Shown here in pieces: positions 1-9,843 of a DNA stretch of 64,000 bases (its first letter is position 1; each line of letters starts with the position of its first letter). The DNA is taken from NCBI GenBank assembly GCA_002778195.1, contig PCDI01000001.1, positions 3,364,857 to 3,428,856 of the forward strand, given 5' to 3'. A program made the position numbers and the translations under genes. This stretch comes from Raffaelea ambrosiae (Eukaryota; Ascomycota; Sordariomycetes; Ophiostomatales; Ophiostomataceae). Below the pieces are notes generated by a model. The model made no database searches, was not told the origin of the DNA, and was given only the letters and a program-made list of their open reading frames with translations.

Positions 1-1230
1 GGCATAAAATGAAAATGAACCAAGCAAAGGAACGACGTACCCAGAATAAGCCCAGAAAGACGGCTGACGGGATGTACCACTCATGGCGCAGCAGGACGAT
101 GAACAGAGTGAACAGGGTGGTGTAGCGGGCAATCTCCTTGCCGTACTCGATGAAGTGGCACTCGTAGAGATTCTCGTCCTCGACTTGCTGGTGCAGGAGG
201 CGATATCGACTGATAATGTCCTGCTGGACTTTGGGATCCAGCGAGGGGTACTCCTGCAGGCCCTTCTGGATGTCCTGCTCTACGGCCCAGTCGGTGAACT
301 CGTCGCGGCTCATGTTCATGAACAGCGCCGGGTGGCCCTTGGGGAGCAGCTTGGTCTTCTCCTCGTCGCATTCGCGGTTGTCGAAAAAGTCCGAGGCGGC
401 CAGACCGCCCAAAACGGCCTTCTCCGGGTCGGTGGAGAGAAGTGGGGCAGCCACAGCACCGCAGGCAGCCCCATGGTGGCCAGCGGCGGCCGGCTTGCGC
501 GCTAGACACGGTGCGCTGCCGTGGTCGCATCCCGTGGAGACTGAGCTGTCGTCGGGCAAAATCTGGTCGGCCGCGCCCTCGCTGGAAAGCTCCTCCGCCT
601 CGCCCGACGGCCGCGTCGAGACAATCTCTGGGATATCTGGGTGGCGATAAATGCCGCCGCGGATGGGGGGCGTCATATTCACCCAGGGACCGTCTGCCTT
701 TCGACCAATCCGGTAGGCTTTCATTGTTTTGAGTGTTGCGGCGAAATGATATCTGCACAGCCCGTGTTAGCGTTATGTCGTGCAGGGTACGTGTCCTTCC
801 ACTTCCCCTCTCTCCTTTTTTTTTTCTTTGTTTTTTTTTTTTTTTTTCTGTTTTAATTTTTCTTTTCTTTTTCTTCTTCCCGCGCTTTTATTTTTATTTT
901 TTTTGTTGCTCCTCTTCCCCCCCCCGGAAGGATCTCCCTGCAGCGGTGTGGGATGGGGGACAGAGGACAAAAAAAGAAAAGGCGCAAAAACCTCAACACA
1001 TTTGTGTTGTTTTGTTCTGGCCCTTTTTGGGGGGGTGGGTGTACTGACGCTGTCATCTCATCCGTCGCATCTCGGCCGACCATGTGCAGGATGGCAAGAC
1101 GACCGCCAGGGTGTCTGTCAGCCCAGGAGTCCAGACGTAGAACATAATCCTCGTAGATGACGATGAGGGCGCCTTGGGCAATCATGCCCTCGACGGTCCT
1201 CGCCGAGAGGATCTGGTCGCGGCCAGACAT
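1..1230 (-). CDS. Sphingolipid delta-8 desaturase, N-terminal part (runs off window)
   Basis: The encoded protein would be an ER-membrane cytochrome b5-fusion desaturase that introduces the delta-8 double bond into the long-chain base of fungal glucosylceramide. Exons read from the sequence are 1230..1049 and 752..41, joined in phase 2, and a GTACGT donor at 40 leads out of the window. The N-terminus MSGRDQILSARTVEGMIAQG and the heme motif HPGG (residues 40-43) are typical of fungal delta-8 desaturases. The second heme His lies just after the first intron. Exon 2 then shows the family stretches KAYRIGRKADGPWVN and PPIRGG, a low-complexity linker, and the start of the membrane region (LFTLFIVLLRHEWYIPSA). 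About 298 residues are visible. The three His boxes of the desaturase domain would lie beyond the window edge, so activity cannot be judged. Intron 1 (753-1048) is unusually T-rich. Confidence 0.85.
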
Positions 1231-3250
1231 GTTGGCAAAAGAAGAAAAAAAAAAGGCGTAAAAGAGCGAAGAGGACGGGAATTGCGTGTCTAGGCACTCG
1301 TTCTGGTGTTGATTCGGCTGTGTTTTGTGTCGTTGTGTCAGGGCGTTGCCGAATTCCTCGTCAGCTGTTGTGTCAGTCCGTTTGGACTGTTCGTTTGCTT
1401 TGGACAAGGTCTGGGGTGCTCTGCAGACAAAACAGAGGTGTTCCAGCTTGATTGCTACAGACTTGGCAGCAAATGTTGAGAGGATTCGTTGAGAGGATAC
1501 TGTTCACTTAAAGGGGAATTTGGGAACGGAGAGTACGAGCAGACCCAAAGCATCCACCTCCCTTGGCATAGCAAAACCGCTTCTGCGGTGCCTATCTTTT
1601 TTCTTTTTGGCTGCCTTGGCCATTGCGGTCTAATTGTGGCCCACAAACCACAATGACGCGCGGAAAATCTCCCATGCTGGGCTCGGCTGTGCCTTCTACA
1701 GGGCGCTTTCTCTTTTTCCTCTGCCCTCTGGCCTCTAGCCGCTCCAGCCTGCGATGGTCAGGTCTGAAGTCCTTCGGTAGCGGCATATTGCCAAAAGACC
1801 TGGCCTAATACGCCCACGGGGTGCGGCTTGCCCACACAGATTGGTCCTTTGCCAAGGAATGTCGAACGATGGTTCGTGCTTTTGTTGGCAGAAGGAAACT
1901 AGGCACCAGTGAATGCAAGCGGCAACACAAAAAAAAAAATACCCCGTTTTTCTGGGGGTTGTTTGATATGCCATAAAGGGAGTCCACGAAGCAAGTCGAC
2001 TATGTATCCTATGTGTAGGTACTATTGTAGTGTTGCAGGCCAGTACACTGTGTCTCTGTACTTGCCTTTTTGGGCATTTTCGGGCCTTTTCGGGCGTTCC
2101 AGGCCGAAGGTTTTTGAAAGGAGGCCTGGACAAGGTACACGTGGTTTTCAGCTAGCACTGGGTGGGAAGGTGGGGCATCCGCGACTGGAAACCAATCGCG
2201 GAGGGCCGCTAGTCCTTACGTAACTTATAAGTGGAGGATGCCAAGCACGACGAGACGGAATTTATCCCAATCTTCCTTGCCCCTGAAAGCTTTCGTTGCG
2301 GAGTTTCACCAGCTTCCTTGGGGAATCCGCGTCCTCGTAATTGGTGAGTATCGTATGGCGGCACGCTTGGACTTAATATATTTGGGCCGGCTGGGTGGAG
2401 ATCTGGATGAGCGGTCAGTCCCTGTGCTCCTCGCCTGACCTCAGTAGCAGTCAGCTGTTTTGCAGCCTCTCGTTGGTGACGTTATCTTATCTGGCCTCCC
2501 AGCGTATTCGCTGCCGCAGTCTTTTTTACACGGGACTTATGCGGGGGCAGCACTAGAAACCCCCACCTGGCTCTTGTGGGTAGTTTGGGGATAAACCTGA
2601 ATACGGAGTAACCATTGCTCCTCGCATGCACTGTGACGCACAGGCACACCTTCCGCATCTGCTACTGCTAGGTACGAGTACTTTACTAACTCGCGGGTGA
2701 TCCAGCTGGAACAAACAGTGCGCTTAGACTTCCAGGGAGCCCACCCGAGCCAGACCCTGCCACCAACTGCCAGGTACGGGTGGCCTGCGCAATCTTCCTT
2801 GCATGGCCCGCTCTCGGTTCCGAGGCCAGGTCGCGTCTGTTGCGGGTGGTACCCCAACGTGGCTATGCCCCCTTTTCCACAATGACGAGGAAGAACTGCC
2901 ATGATGCGAATACGCGGTTGTATTTGTTTTCGTAGGCGCACCTGTTTCCCACTTGTATTTTGATGTCTCTTTTAAGACAATCGAGCGGCCAATTCTGCGG
3001 TCCGTCGAAACCCATTGATAGGCTGGACGGCCACATTCTTGCGCCCGACACTCCGGGGAAGACCATTGCACATGCCGCCCAATTAACACCCCCATTAGTA
3101 CATAACTTAACTAGTACGAGTACTCCAGCAACAGGGGTCGGAACTGCAAATCCAGACTTTGGGAATTCGGTGACCCCGAATCCGAAACTGGCTTCGTCTT
3201 TCTTTCTTTTCTCCAACAGAAGACAAAGGAAAAAAGGATGCGCGAATTGA
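1231..3250. other. Intergenic, no supported gene
   Basis: About 2 kb upstream of the desaturase. Short ORFs occur on both strands, but none resembles a known protein or forms a plausible spliced gene. No tandem repeat or transposon end was seen. Confidence 0.5.
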
Positions 3251-3253
3251 AAA

Positions 3254-3345
3254 GCATGCCCCCCACTCGGAGTCGAACCGAGAACCACCGCAGCATGTAG
3301 TGTGCCTTGCGCTGACTCTTCCCAGTAGTTGTAATGATACTTTGC
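3254..3345 (-). other. tRNA-like T-arm remnant
   Basis: Read on the minus strand, a 5-bp stem CTCGG/CCGAG encloses the loop TTCGACT, followed by a G-rich acceptor-like strand and then TTTT, which looks like a Pol III stop. A box-A-like TAGCAAAGTATC lies upstream. However, no 5' acceptor strand pairs with the 3' side and no anticodon loop with U33 can be drawn. It is at best a tRNA pseudogene and may be chance. Confidence 0.25.
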
Positions 3346-3499
3346 TATCGGCATCCACCACGATGCAAGTAATCAACATACGTCTACGAGTACACAATTA
3401 GGAGAAGTAGCGCCCAGGTAGTATCGGCGAGTCTATTTTAAGGTATAACACTACGGGTAGAAGAAGACTATTTCACTGCTTGATCGGGTCTGATCGTGC

Positions 3500-4300
3500 G
3501 ATGATGCTGACTTGTATAACCGCCTTTTCTAGTTGGCGCACATAGAAAACTGCTTCCTTGGCCCTCTCGAACTCGAACACGCGGTCAATCACCGGATGGA
3601 TTTGCTCCGAAGTGTACGGTTTCAGCATCTCATGTCCCCCATCCGGACACATGGACCGACATTGATCACCACCAGGGCCTCATTTCGGTGGATGAGACCA
3701 AGCCCACCAGACGTCCGTGGCTTGCCATCTGTGACGCATGTGAGGACGCCGGCCGCACTGATAGTACCTCTCTTGGCCTCGGCCTGCAGGCTTTGGTCCT
3801 TGTAGCCAGCCCACCCGTTTCAAAAATAAATGTCTGCGTCCCTCCCATTGGTGCTCGAGCGTCTTGGACGCCCTGTCAGGCGTTTTTTTTCTGTAGTCGA
3901 TAGTCGGATCCGCCCCCAGCCCTCGTGCTGCTGGCAGCTTCTCGTCTGACGAAGACGTGATGCTCACTATGCGCACCGTACTGGTTAGCATGCCCGCAGG
4001 CAGCGTATCTCATCCCTGACCGATGTGAGGCGTCAAGACGAGCCCGTCCGTCCTAGTGCCTTCGCTCGGACCAGTGCCGCCATGCACATGCCAGCGGTCC
4101 CTTGCAGCAACACAGTAATTAATGTCTTTGCCACGCCAAGGCTGGTCCATCGGGCGGTCCCATCGCAGGGCCATCCAGCCCGTAATGCCAGCAACGGGCA
4201 AGGTGCATGCCCCGTCGTGTGTCGTATAGGCCGGGACAGCAACCAGGCCGGACGCCGGAAACGTTGCATAGTCCGATTTTGAACAGGTATACACCTCACA
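3500..4300 (-). pseudogene. Decayed zinc-type alcohol dehydrogenase (MDR superfamily)
   Basis: Pieces of one MDR dehydrogenase lie in order on the minus strand but in different frames. In order they are FPASGLVAVPAYTTHDGACT and TLPVAGITGWMAL, then the cofactor-site region VLLQGTAGMCMAALVRAKAL, then VRIVSITSSSDEKLPAARGL with GADPTIDYR, then FETGGLATRTKA, and last the C-terminus IHPVIDRVFEFERAKEAV. This is the normal order of a fungal NADPH-dependent alcohol dehydrogenase/quinone reductase. At least three frame changes and several stops separate the blocks, too close together for introns, so the gene is broken. The N-terminal catalytic zinc region is not recognisable. Confidence 0.8.
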
Positions 4301-5095
4301 ACAATCAAGCGAGCGAGCGAAAAATATTGTATCATGATCAATCTCTTAAGCTTCAATTGATTTTGAATAGAGCAAGAATTGACAATAGACTATTGCAAGA
4401 AAAAATAGAAACAGAAACAAAGCCTGGCTCGCAGGAAACCTCCCTTTCCTAGGGAATTTCTTCACAAGTCTGTGGGAGACATATGAGCTGCCCCTTCCTC
4501 CAAGTGCCAGGAAGCACTGGCAGAAGGTGTGATTGTCACGCGTAGTATTTCGGGCTCTCGATCAGATCTGAGAAGACGAAAGGCACACACTGTGTGTTGC
4601 TTGTTGAAAATCGCTTGCAACAAAGGCCTTCTGCTATTCACGAAAGATACCTCGGTTTCTCTCATGTCGCTTCGTGACATAATTAGTTGTATCTCTATCC
4701 CTGACTCCCTAGTTAAGGAGAGGAGTTCATTTAAGAAATGAAACTGATTGTATTACTCAACTGAATTGCTATGATGCTTTTATAACAAAAAAAGAAGAAG
4801 GAGAAAAAGTGGGTGCTTTTCGAGCCCCTCGTGGAGACTACCAGTACTACAACTATTTATCCTTTTAGCCGTTCAAGTATTGGTGGATTGTCTCCCAATT
4901 CAGACAATGATAGACCGTAACTGGCAAAACATGAGGAGATGTGCGAATGCAACTGTTGACCGCTGAGGGGAAGTGAGGAAATATCGGAAGACAGACGTTG
5001 AGCAATGGCAAAATTCGTAGTGATAAATTGCGGCGACGACGTACGACAATGGCCAGCAAAGCCAGGAGAGCAACCAGCAGAACATCACAGCCAAA
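4301..5095. other. Upstream region of the GH35 gene
   Basis: This is an AT-richer 0.8-kb stretch between the dehydrogenase pseudogene and the beta-galactosidase start. A short unrecognised ORF (4462-4680, minus) is present, but nothing supports it as a gene. The ATG at 5096 follows an AGCCAAA context, which suits a fungal start. Confidence 0.5.
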
Positions 5096-8000
5096 ATGCG
5101 TCTCTTTTCCGGGTTGGCATCTAGTCTGAGCCTGGCCAGTCTCGGCCTCGGCGGCTTGGTGGCAGCCACTTCTATTTCTTCCACCAGCCCCCGCAGAGAC
5201 CTCCTCCAAGACATTGTGACTTTTGACGAGCACTCCGTGCTCATCCGTGGCGAGCGGCTGTTTTTGTATTCCGGCGAGTTCCATCCCTTCCGGCTTCCCG
5301 TGCCTGGTCTTTGGCTGGACGTGCTGCAAAAGATCAAGGCTCTCGGCTTCAACACTGTGTCGTTCTACGTAGACTGGGCCTTGGTCGAGGGCTCGCGCGG
5401 CACGGTGCGTCTGGACGGCATATTCGGGCTGCAGGCCTTTTTCGACGCTGCCACGGAGGCCGGGCTGTATGTGATTGCACGACCGGGGCCCTACATCAAT
5501 GCAGAAACGTCCGCCGGTGGCCTGCCCGGCTGGACATTGCGGATCCCCTGCCGACTGCGGGCCGGAGACTGTGCCGAGTACATCAACGGGACATCGGCGT
5601 ATCTGGCGGCCGTGGGGCAAGCCATTGCCGCGGCACAGATCACCAACGGCGGCCCGGTGATCCTGGTGCAGCCAGAAAATGAGTACAGCACCTGGCCGGA
5701 TGTGGACAGCGCCGAGTTTCCCACCGCCAGCAACCGGGCGAACATGGTGTCCGTGGAGCAGCAGCTGCGCGACGCCGGCATCGTGGTGCCGTTCCTCAGC
5801 AACGACAACGTGGTGGCGGGCTACTGGGCGCCCGGCACGGGCGCGGGCGAGGTGGACCTGTACGGCATTGATGCGTACCCGATGCGGTACAACTGTGCGG
5901 CGCCGGACGTGTGGCCGACGATCCGGTGGCCGACCGACTGGCAGCTGACCCATGCGCGCGAATCGCCGACGACGCCCTTTGCGATTGCCGAGTTCCAGGG
6001 CGGATCCGGGACCGGGTTTGGCAGCGGCGTGACGCAGGACGGCTGTGCGGCGCTGGTCGGCCCGGCGGCGCTGCGCGTGGTCTACAAGCACAACTACGCC
6101 TTTGGCGTCAAGCTGCTCAACATCTACATGGCATACGGCGGCGTCAACTGGGGCAACCTGGGCTACATGGGCGGCGACAGCGCCTACGACTACGGTGCCG
6201 CGATCGACGCGTACCGGCAGGTGGCCCGGGAAAAGTACAGCGAGCAGAAGCTGCAGGCCAACTTCTTCCGGGTGTCGCCCGCGTACTTGACGGCCGCGCC
6301 GGGGAACGACACGAACGGGACGTGGGCCAGCACGGCGGCCATCAACACGACGCCCCTGTACGGCGCGAACGGCACCAACCTGTACGTCGTGCGGCAGGCC
6401 AACTGGACCTCTGTGGACAGCGTGTCCTACACGATGCGCTTCCGTCTGGGCCACGCGGGAACGCCGATCACCGTGCCGCAGCTCGGCGGCGGTCAGCTCT
6501 CGCTCCTGGGCCGCGATTCGAAGCTGATGGTCACCGAGTACGACGTGGGCGGCGTCTCGCTGGTCTACTCGACGGCCGACATCTTCACGTGGGCCACATC
6601 GGCCGCCGGCAACAAGCGCGTGCTCATCCTCTACGGCACCGAGGGCGAGCTCCACGAATTCGCGCTGCCGCTGTCCGCCGGCCGGCCGACCCTGCTGCAG
6701 GGGCGACCCCACACAGGCCGCGTGGGCCAGACGCACGTCGTGCAGTGGACCGTGACGCGGGCCGCCCAGACCGTCTTGTTCGACGACGTGGGCCTGGAGG
6801 TGCGCCTGCTGTGGCGCAACGACGCCTACACATACTGGGTGTTGGAGCTGCCCGCAGCGGCGCCGGTGGGCAACCACTCGTCGCCGTCGAAGCAGCACGT
6901 CGTCGTCAAGGGCGGCTATCTGATGCGAACGGCACGGATCGACGACGCCCACACGCTGCATCTGACGGGCGACTTCAACGCCACCACCGACGTGGAGCTC
7001 GTGTTTGAGCCGACAGGCAGCGTGGACCGGGTGACGGTGAACGGCCATGCTCTTGTGGCGAAGCGAAGACGAGGCCACGGCGGGGGCCACTCCGGCACGG
7101 TGGCCTTTGCCGAGCCAGCGCTCCGGCTGCCCGACTTGACCGCACTGTCCTGGCGCGCCGTGGACGCCCTCCCCGAACTGGCCGCCGACTACGACGACTC
7201 GCGCTGGACCGACTGCGACCACACCCGCTCGACCAACGACCAGATCACGCCCCTGCGCACGCCCACGTCGCTCTTCGCCAGCGACTACGGCTACCACGGC
7301 GGCTCGCTGCTGTACCGCGGCCACTTTGTGGCTACCGGCACCGAGACGGCTCTCTTCCTCAACGTATCGGGCGGCTCTGCGTTCGCCTACAGCGCCTGGC
7401 TCAACGACACCTTTCTGGGATCGTATGTCGGCAGCGCGTCTGTGCAGTGCGTCCACCAGACGCTGGATCTGCCAGCCAAGGTGGTCGGCGGCGTCCCCTG
7501 CGTCGTCACCATCCTGATTGACCACATGGGCCAGGACGAGGAGGCGCCCGGGACCGACGCGGTCAAGTTCCCCCAGGGCATCCTCGACTACCGCCTCGAG
7601 GGCAGCGATGCGCCGATGGCCTGGAAAATGACGGGCAACCTCGGCGGCGAGGACTACCGCGACACCGCCCGCGGTCCGCGCAACGAGGGCGCCCTGTTCG
7701 CGGAGCGCCAGGGCTACCACCTGCCGCAGCCGCCGACCGCGGCCTGGCCTGTCCGCAGTCCCTTTACCAAGGCGGATGGCCTGTCGGTGCCCGGCGTGGC
7801 TTTCTATGCGGCCAGCTTCGACCTGGACATGCCGCACGGCTACGACATCCCCCTCGGCTTGGCCTTTGCCAACAACACGGCGGCGGCGGCGGCGTCCACA
7901 GAGGGGGGGGGAGCCTACCGCGTGCAGCTCTTTGTCAACGGCTACCAGTTTGGCAAGTTCGTGCCCTACCTGGGCCCCGTGTTCACGTTTGCCGTGCCCC

Positions 8001-8179
8001 AGGGCGTGCTCGACTACCGCGGCACCAACTACGTGGCCCTGAGCGTGTGGGCGCTGGAGCCCGGCGGTGCCGTGCTGGGCGGCCTGACTCTGCAGCCGCA
8101 GAGCATTGTGCAGAGCAGCATGCGGGAGCCGGGTCGGAGCCCGATGCCGGCGTGGACCGAGCGGGCGGGGGCCTACTGA
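5096..8179 (+). CDS. Secreted GH35 beta-galactosidase
   Basis: This enzyme would hydrolyse terminal beta-D-galactosyl residues outside the cell. It is a single exon of 1027 aa, the usual size for ascomycete GH35 enzymes. The N-terminal 24 residues form a signal peptide (LFSGLASSLSLASLGLGG core). The TIM barrel begins with LYSGEFHPFRLP and carries IARPGPYINAE and GGLPGW. The acid/base motif VQPENEYS (Glu196) and the nucleophile motif FAIAEFQGGS (Glu299) are both present, followed by the usual beta-domains. Many Asn-X-Ser/Thr sites fit a secreted glycoprotein. It looks intact although pseudogene fragments lie on both sides. Ascomycetes carry several GH35 paralogues, so I do not name the copy. 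Confidence 0.95.
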   Translation: MRLFSGLASSLSLASLGLGGLVAATSISSTSPRRDLLQDIVTFDEHSVLIRGERLFLYSGEFHPFRLPVPGLWLDVLQKIKALGFNTVSFYVDWALVEGSRGTVRLDGIFGLQAFFDAATEAGLYVIARPGPYINAETSAGGLPGWTLRIPCRLRAGDCAEYINGTSAYLAAVGQAIAAAQITNGGPVILVQPENEYSTWPDVDSAEFPTASNRANMVSVEQQLRDAGIVVPFLSNDNVVAGYWAPGTGAGEVDLYGIDAYPMRYNCAAPDVWPTIRWPTDWQLTHARESPTTPFAIAEFQGGSGTGFGSGVTQDGCAALVGPAALRVVYKHNYAFGVKLLNIYMAYGGVNWGNLGYMGGDSAYDYGAAIDAYRQVAREKYSEQKLQANFFRVSPAYLTAAPGNDTNGTWASTAAINTTPLYGANGTNLYVVRQANWTSVDSVSYTMRFRLGHAGTPITVPQLGGGQLSLLGRDSKLMVTEYDVGGVSLVYSTADIFTWATSAAGNKRVLILYGTEGELHEFALPLSAGRPTLLQGRPHTGRVGQTHVVQWTVTRAAQTVLFDDVGLEVRLLWRNDAYTYWVLELPAAAPVGNHSSPSKQHVVVKGGYLMRTARIDDAHTLHLTGDFNATTDVELVFEPTGSVDRVTVNGHALVAKRRRGHGGGHSGTVAFAEPALRLPDLTALSWRAVDALPELAADYDDSRWTDCDHTRSTNDQITPLRTPTSLFASDYGYHGGSLLYRGHFVATGTETALFLNVSGGSAFAYSAWLNDTFLGSYVGSASVQCVHQTLDLPAKVVGGVPCVVTILIDHMGQDEEAPGTDAVKFPQGILDYRLEGSDAPMAWKMTGNLGGEDYRDTARGPRNEGALFAERQGYHLPQPPTAAWPVRSPFTKADGLSVPGVAFYAASFDLDMPHGYDIPLGLAFANNTAAAAASTEGGGAYRVQLFVNGYQFGKFVPYLGPVFTFAVPQGVLDYRGTNYVALSVWALEPGGAVLGGLTLQPQSIVQSSMREPGRSPMPAWTERAGAY

Positions 8180-8482
8180 CGTGGGGGGTGGGCCAACCAC
8201 GGCTTGGGAGACGGGACGGACGAGCGCATGGATCTGTATATACGTAGAATAGTATAATCGCAATGACTCCCAGTCAACAATACAGCGGCACCTTGCCCAA
8301 TTTTCAGTGTCCGTTTCCGCGTGGGACCGAAGCAAGTCGCAGGGAACAGCGCACGGGAAAGCGAATCGTACTTGCCTGCGGATAGCCAGGACACAACAGG
8401 AAGGTGCGCGCGGATGGGGGATTCTGTGGGCCGCGGCCGTAGGTCCCGACAGCAGTGCGGCACAGCACAGTTGCTTCGACCG
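8180..8482. other. Intergenic, GH35 3' flank
   Basis: I see no gene. The ABC-transporter similarity begins only near 8483, so the 5' half of that gene is missing here. Confidence 0.4.
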
Positions 8483-9612
8483 CCAAGTGTCTGCGCGCGT
8501 CTTTGGTCCCTCCGGGCTTCTGCGGCAGCAGAACCTGACCGCCGTGCTTGCCACAAACCGAGGTAAGCCGGGTGTACCTAGAAAGAAAAGAAAAAAAGAA
8601 GAAAAGAAGAAAAGAAGAAAAGAAGAAAAGAAGAAAAGAAGAAAANNNNNNNNNNNNNNNNNNNNNNNNNAAAAGAAGAAAAGAAGAAAAGAAGAAAAGA
8701 AGAAAAGAAGAAAAGAAGAAAAAAAAGAAAAGAAACCAAACATAAACAGTCCACCAGCTGCTGTCGAGCACCCAGATCATCGCTCTCGACGAGTCTGGCC
8801 GCATCTCGCAACAGGGAACGTACGCCGAGCTCTGTCGTGTCAGCGGCTATATGCAGAGCCTGTCCAGCCAGCGAGGCGCGGAAGCCGGGAAGCAGGACGA
8901 CCTCCCCAGCGGAGCACCGCCGTCCGTGACACTGCCAGCCCCCGCTGCCCGCACCGACCGGGCCGCCGAGCTGGCCCGGCAGACGGGAGACATCTCGCTG
9001 TACCGCTACTACCTCCAGTTTGCCGGCGCGGGAACGCTCGCGTTTGCCGTGTGCGCCCTGTGTGTGTACTCCTTTTGCATCGTCTTTCCAAGCGCGTGGC
9101 CCCCCATCCGTGACAGCGTTTGAGTGAATTTCCTTCTTGGTGATCTGACTCGATGGCCTAGCCATATGGCTTGATTGGTGGTCGACTGCAAACGAAAAAC
9201 GCTTGGACAAAATCTGGCCAGGTATCTGGGGATCTACATCTTCCTGGCCGTCGTAGGCCTAGCAGCCTTGAGTCTCTTCTGCTGGTAGGCAATGCAACAG
9301 CGTTCTCAGGTGGCCCTGCATCGTCTCTAATACTGTTTTCTTCAACTCCAGGCAAATGATCCTCGTCCTGGCCCCGCGAGCGGGACGGAAACTACACTCG
9401 ACTCTCCTGACGAGTGCGCTATAGTGAGTGTCTTCGTCGTCCTGTCCTTATTTTTGCCTCATATCTGTCCCCTCAAGCTAATCTATCAAGCGCCCCGTTG
9501 TCCTTTCTTGCGCAAACCGACACGGGCACGATTATGAATCGCTTCAGCCAGGACATGCAGCTGATGGACTTCGAAGTCACCATGACAAGCATGAGTGCTG
9601 CCGAAGATGTAT
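8483..9612 (+). pseudogene. ABC multidrug transporter (ABCC-type) internal fragment
   Basis: Only the middle of a full-size ABC exporter remains. It runs from the end of the first nucleotide-binding domain (DRQVSARVFGPSGLLRQQNL, then QIIALDESGRISQQGTYAEL) into the second membrane domain. The membrane-domain pieces are GDISLYRYYLQFAGAG, IWLDWWSTANEKR, RYLGIYIFLAVVGLAAL and QTDTGTIMNRFSQDMQLMDF. Old introns with intact signals persist (8563-8749; about 9288-9352; about 9424-9486), but a frame change lies near 9205. The Walker A and signature motifs of the first NBD and everything after MSAAED are absent. The N-terminal half and the second NBD are therefore missing and the gene cannot be functional. 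Confidence 0.8.
8582..8733. repeat. GAAAAGAA microsatellite with 25-N assembly gap
   Basis: An 8-bp AAAAGAAG unit is repeated in tandem on both sides of Ns at 8646-8670, so the true array length is unknown. The array lies inside an intron of the ABC fragment, between donor GTAAGC (8563) and acceptor AAACAG (8749). Confidence 0.95.
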
Positions 9613-9843
9613 GCATGCATGGTGTGTGTGAACTCTGAGAGGCTTTGTTCGTATTTGAAATGCTGAGTTGTGGGACAGTGATGGACAAAGGTTGCGGTTT
9701 TTTCATTGTTCTTCTCTTTCAGCACACCTTCTTTCCCTTTCAACGTGCAGACAAAGGTCCCGGTTGGAAACATGGCAGAGCATAGATTTGGAAGTGTGAC
9801 TGGCTGAAAGCGTCTGGTCATAGATACAACAAAGGGCAAAGTC

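Noticed and set aside
4865..8743. 1292-codon minus-strand ORF
   Set aside because: It is the antisense shadow of the GH35 gene, caused by strong GC bias at third positions, and it runs through the N gap and low-complexity sequence.
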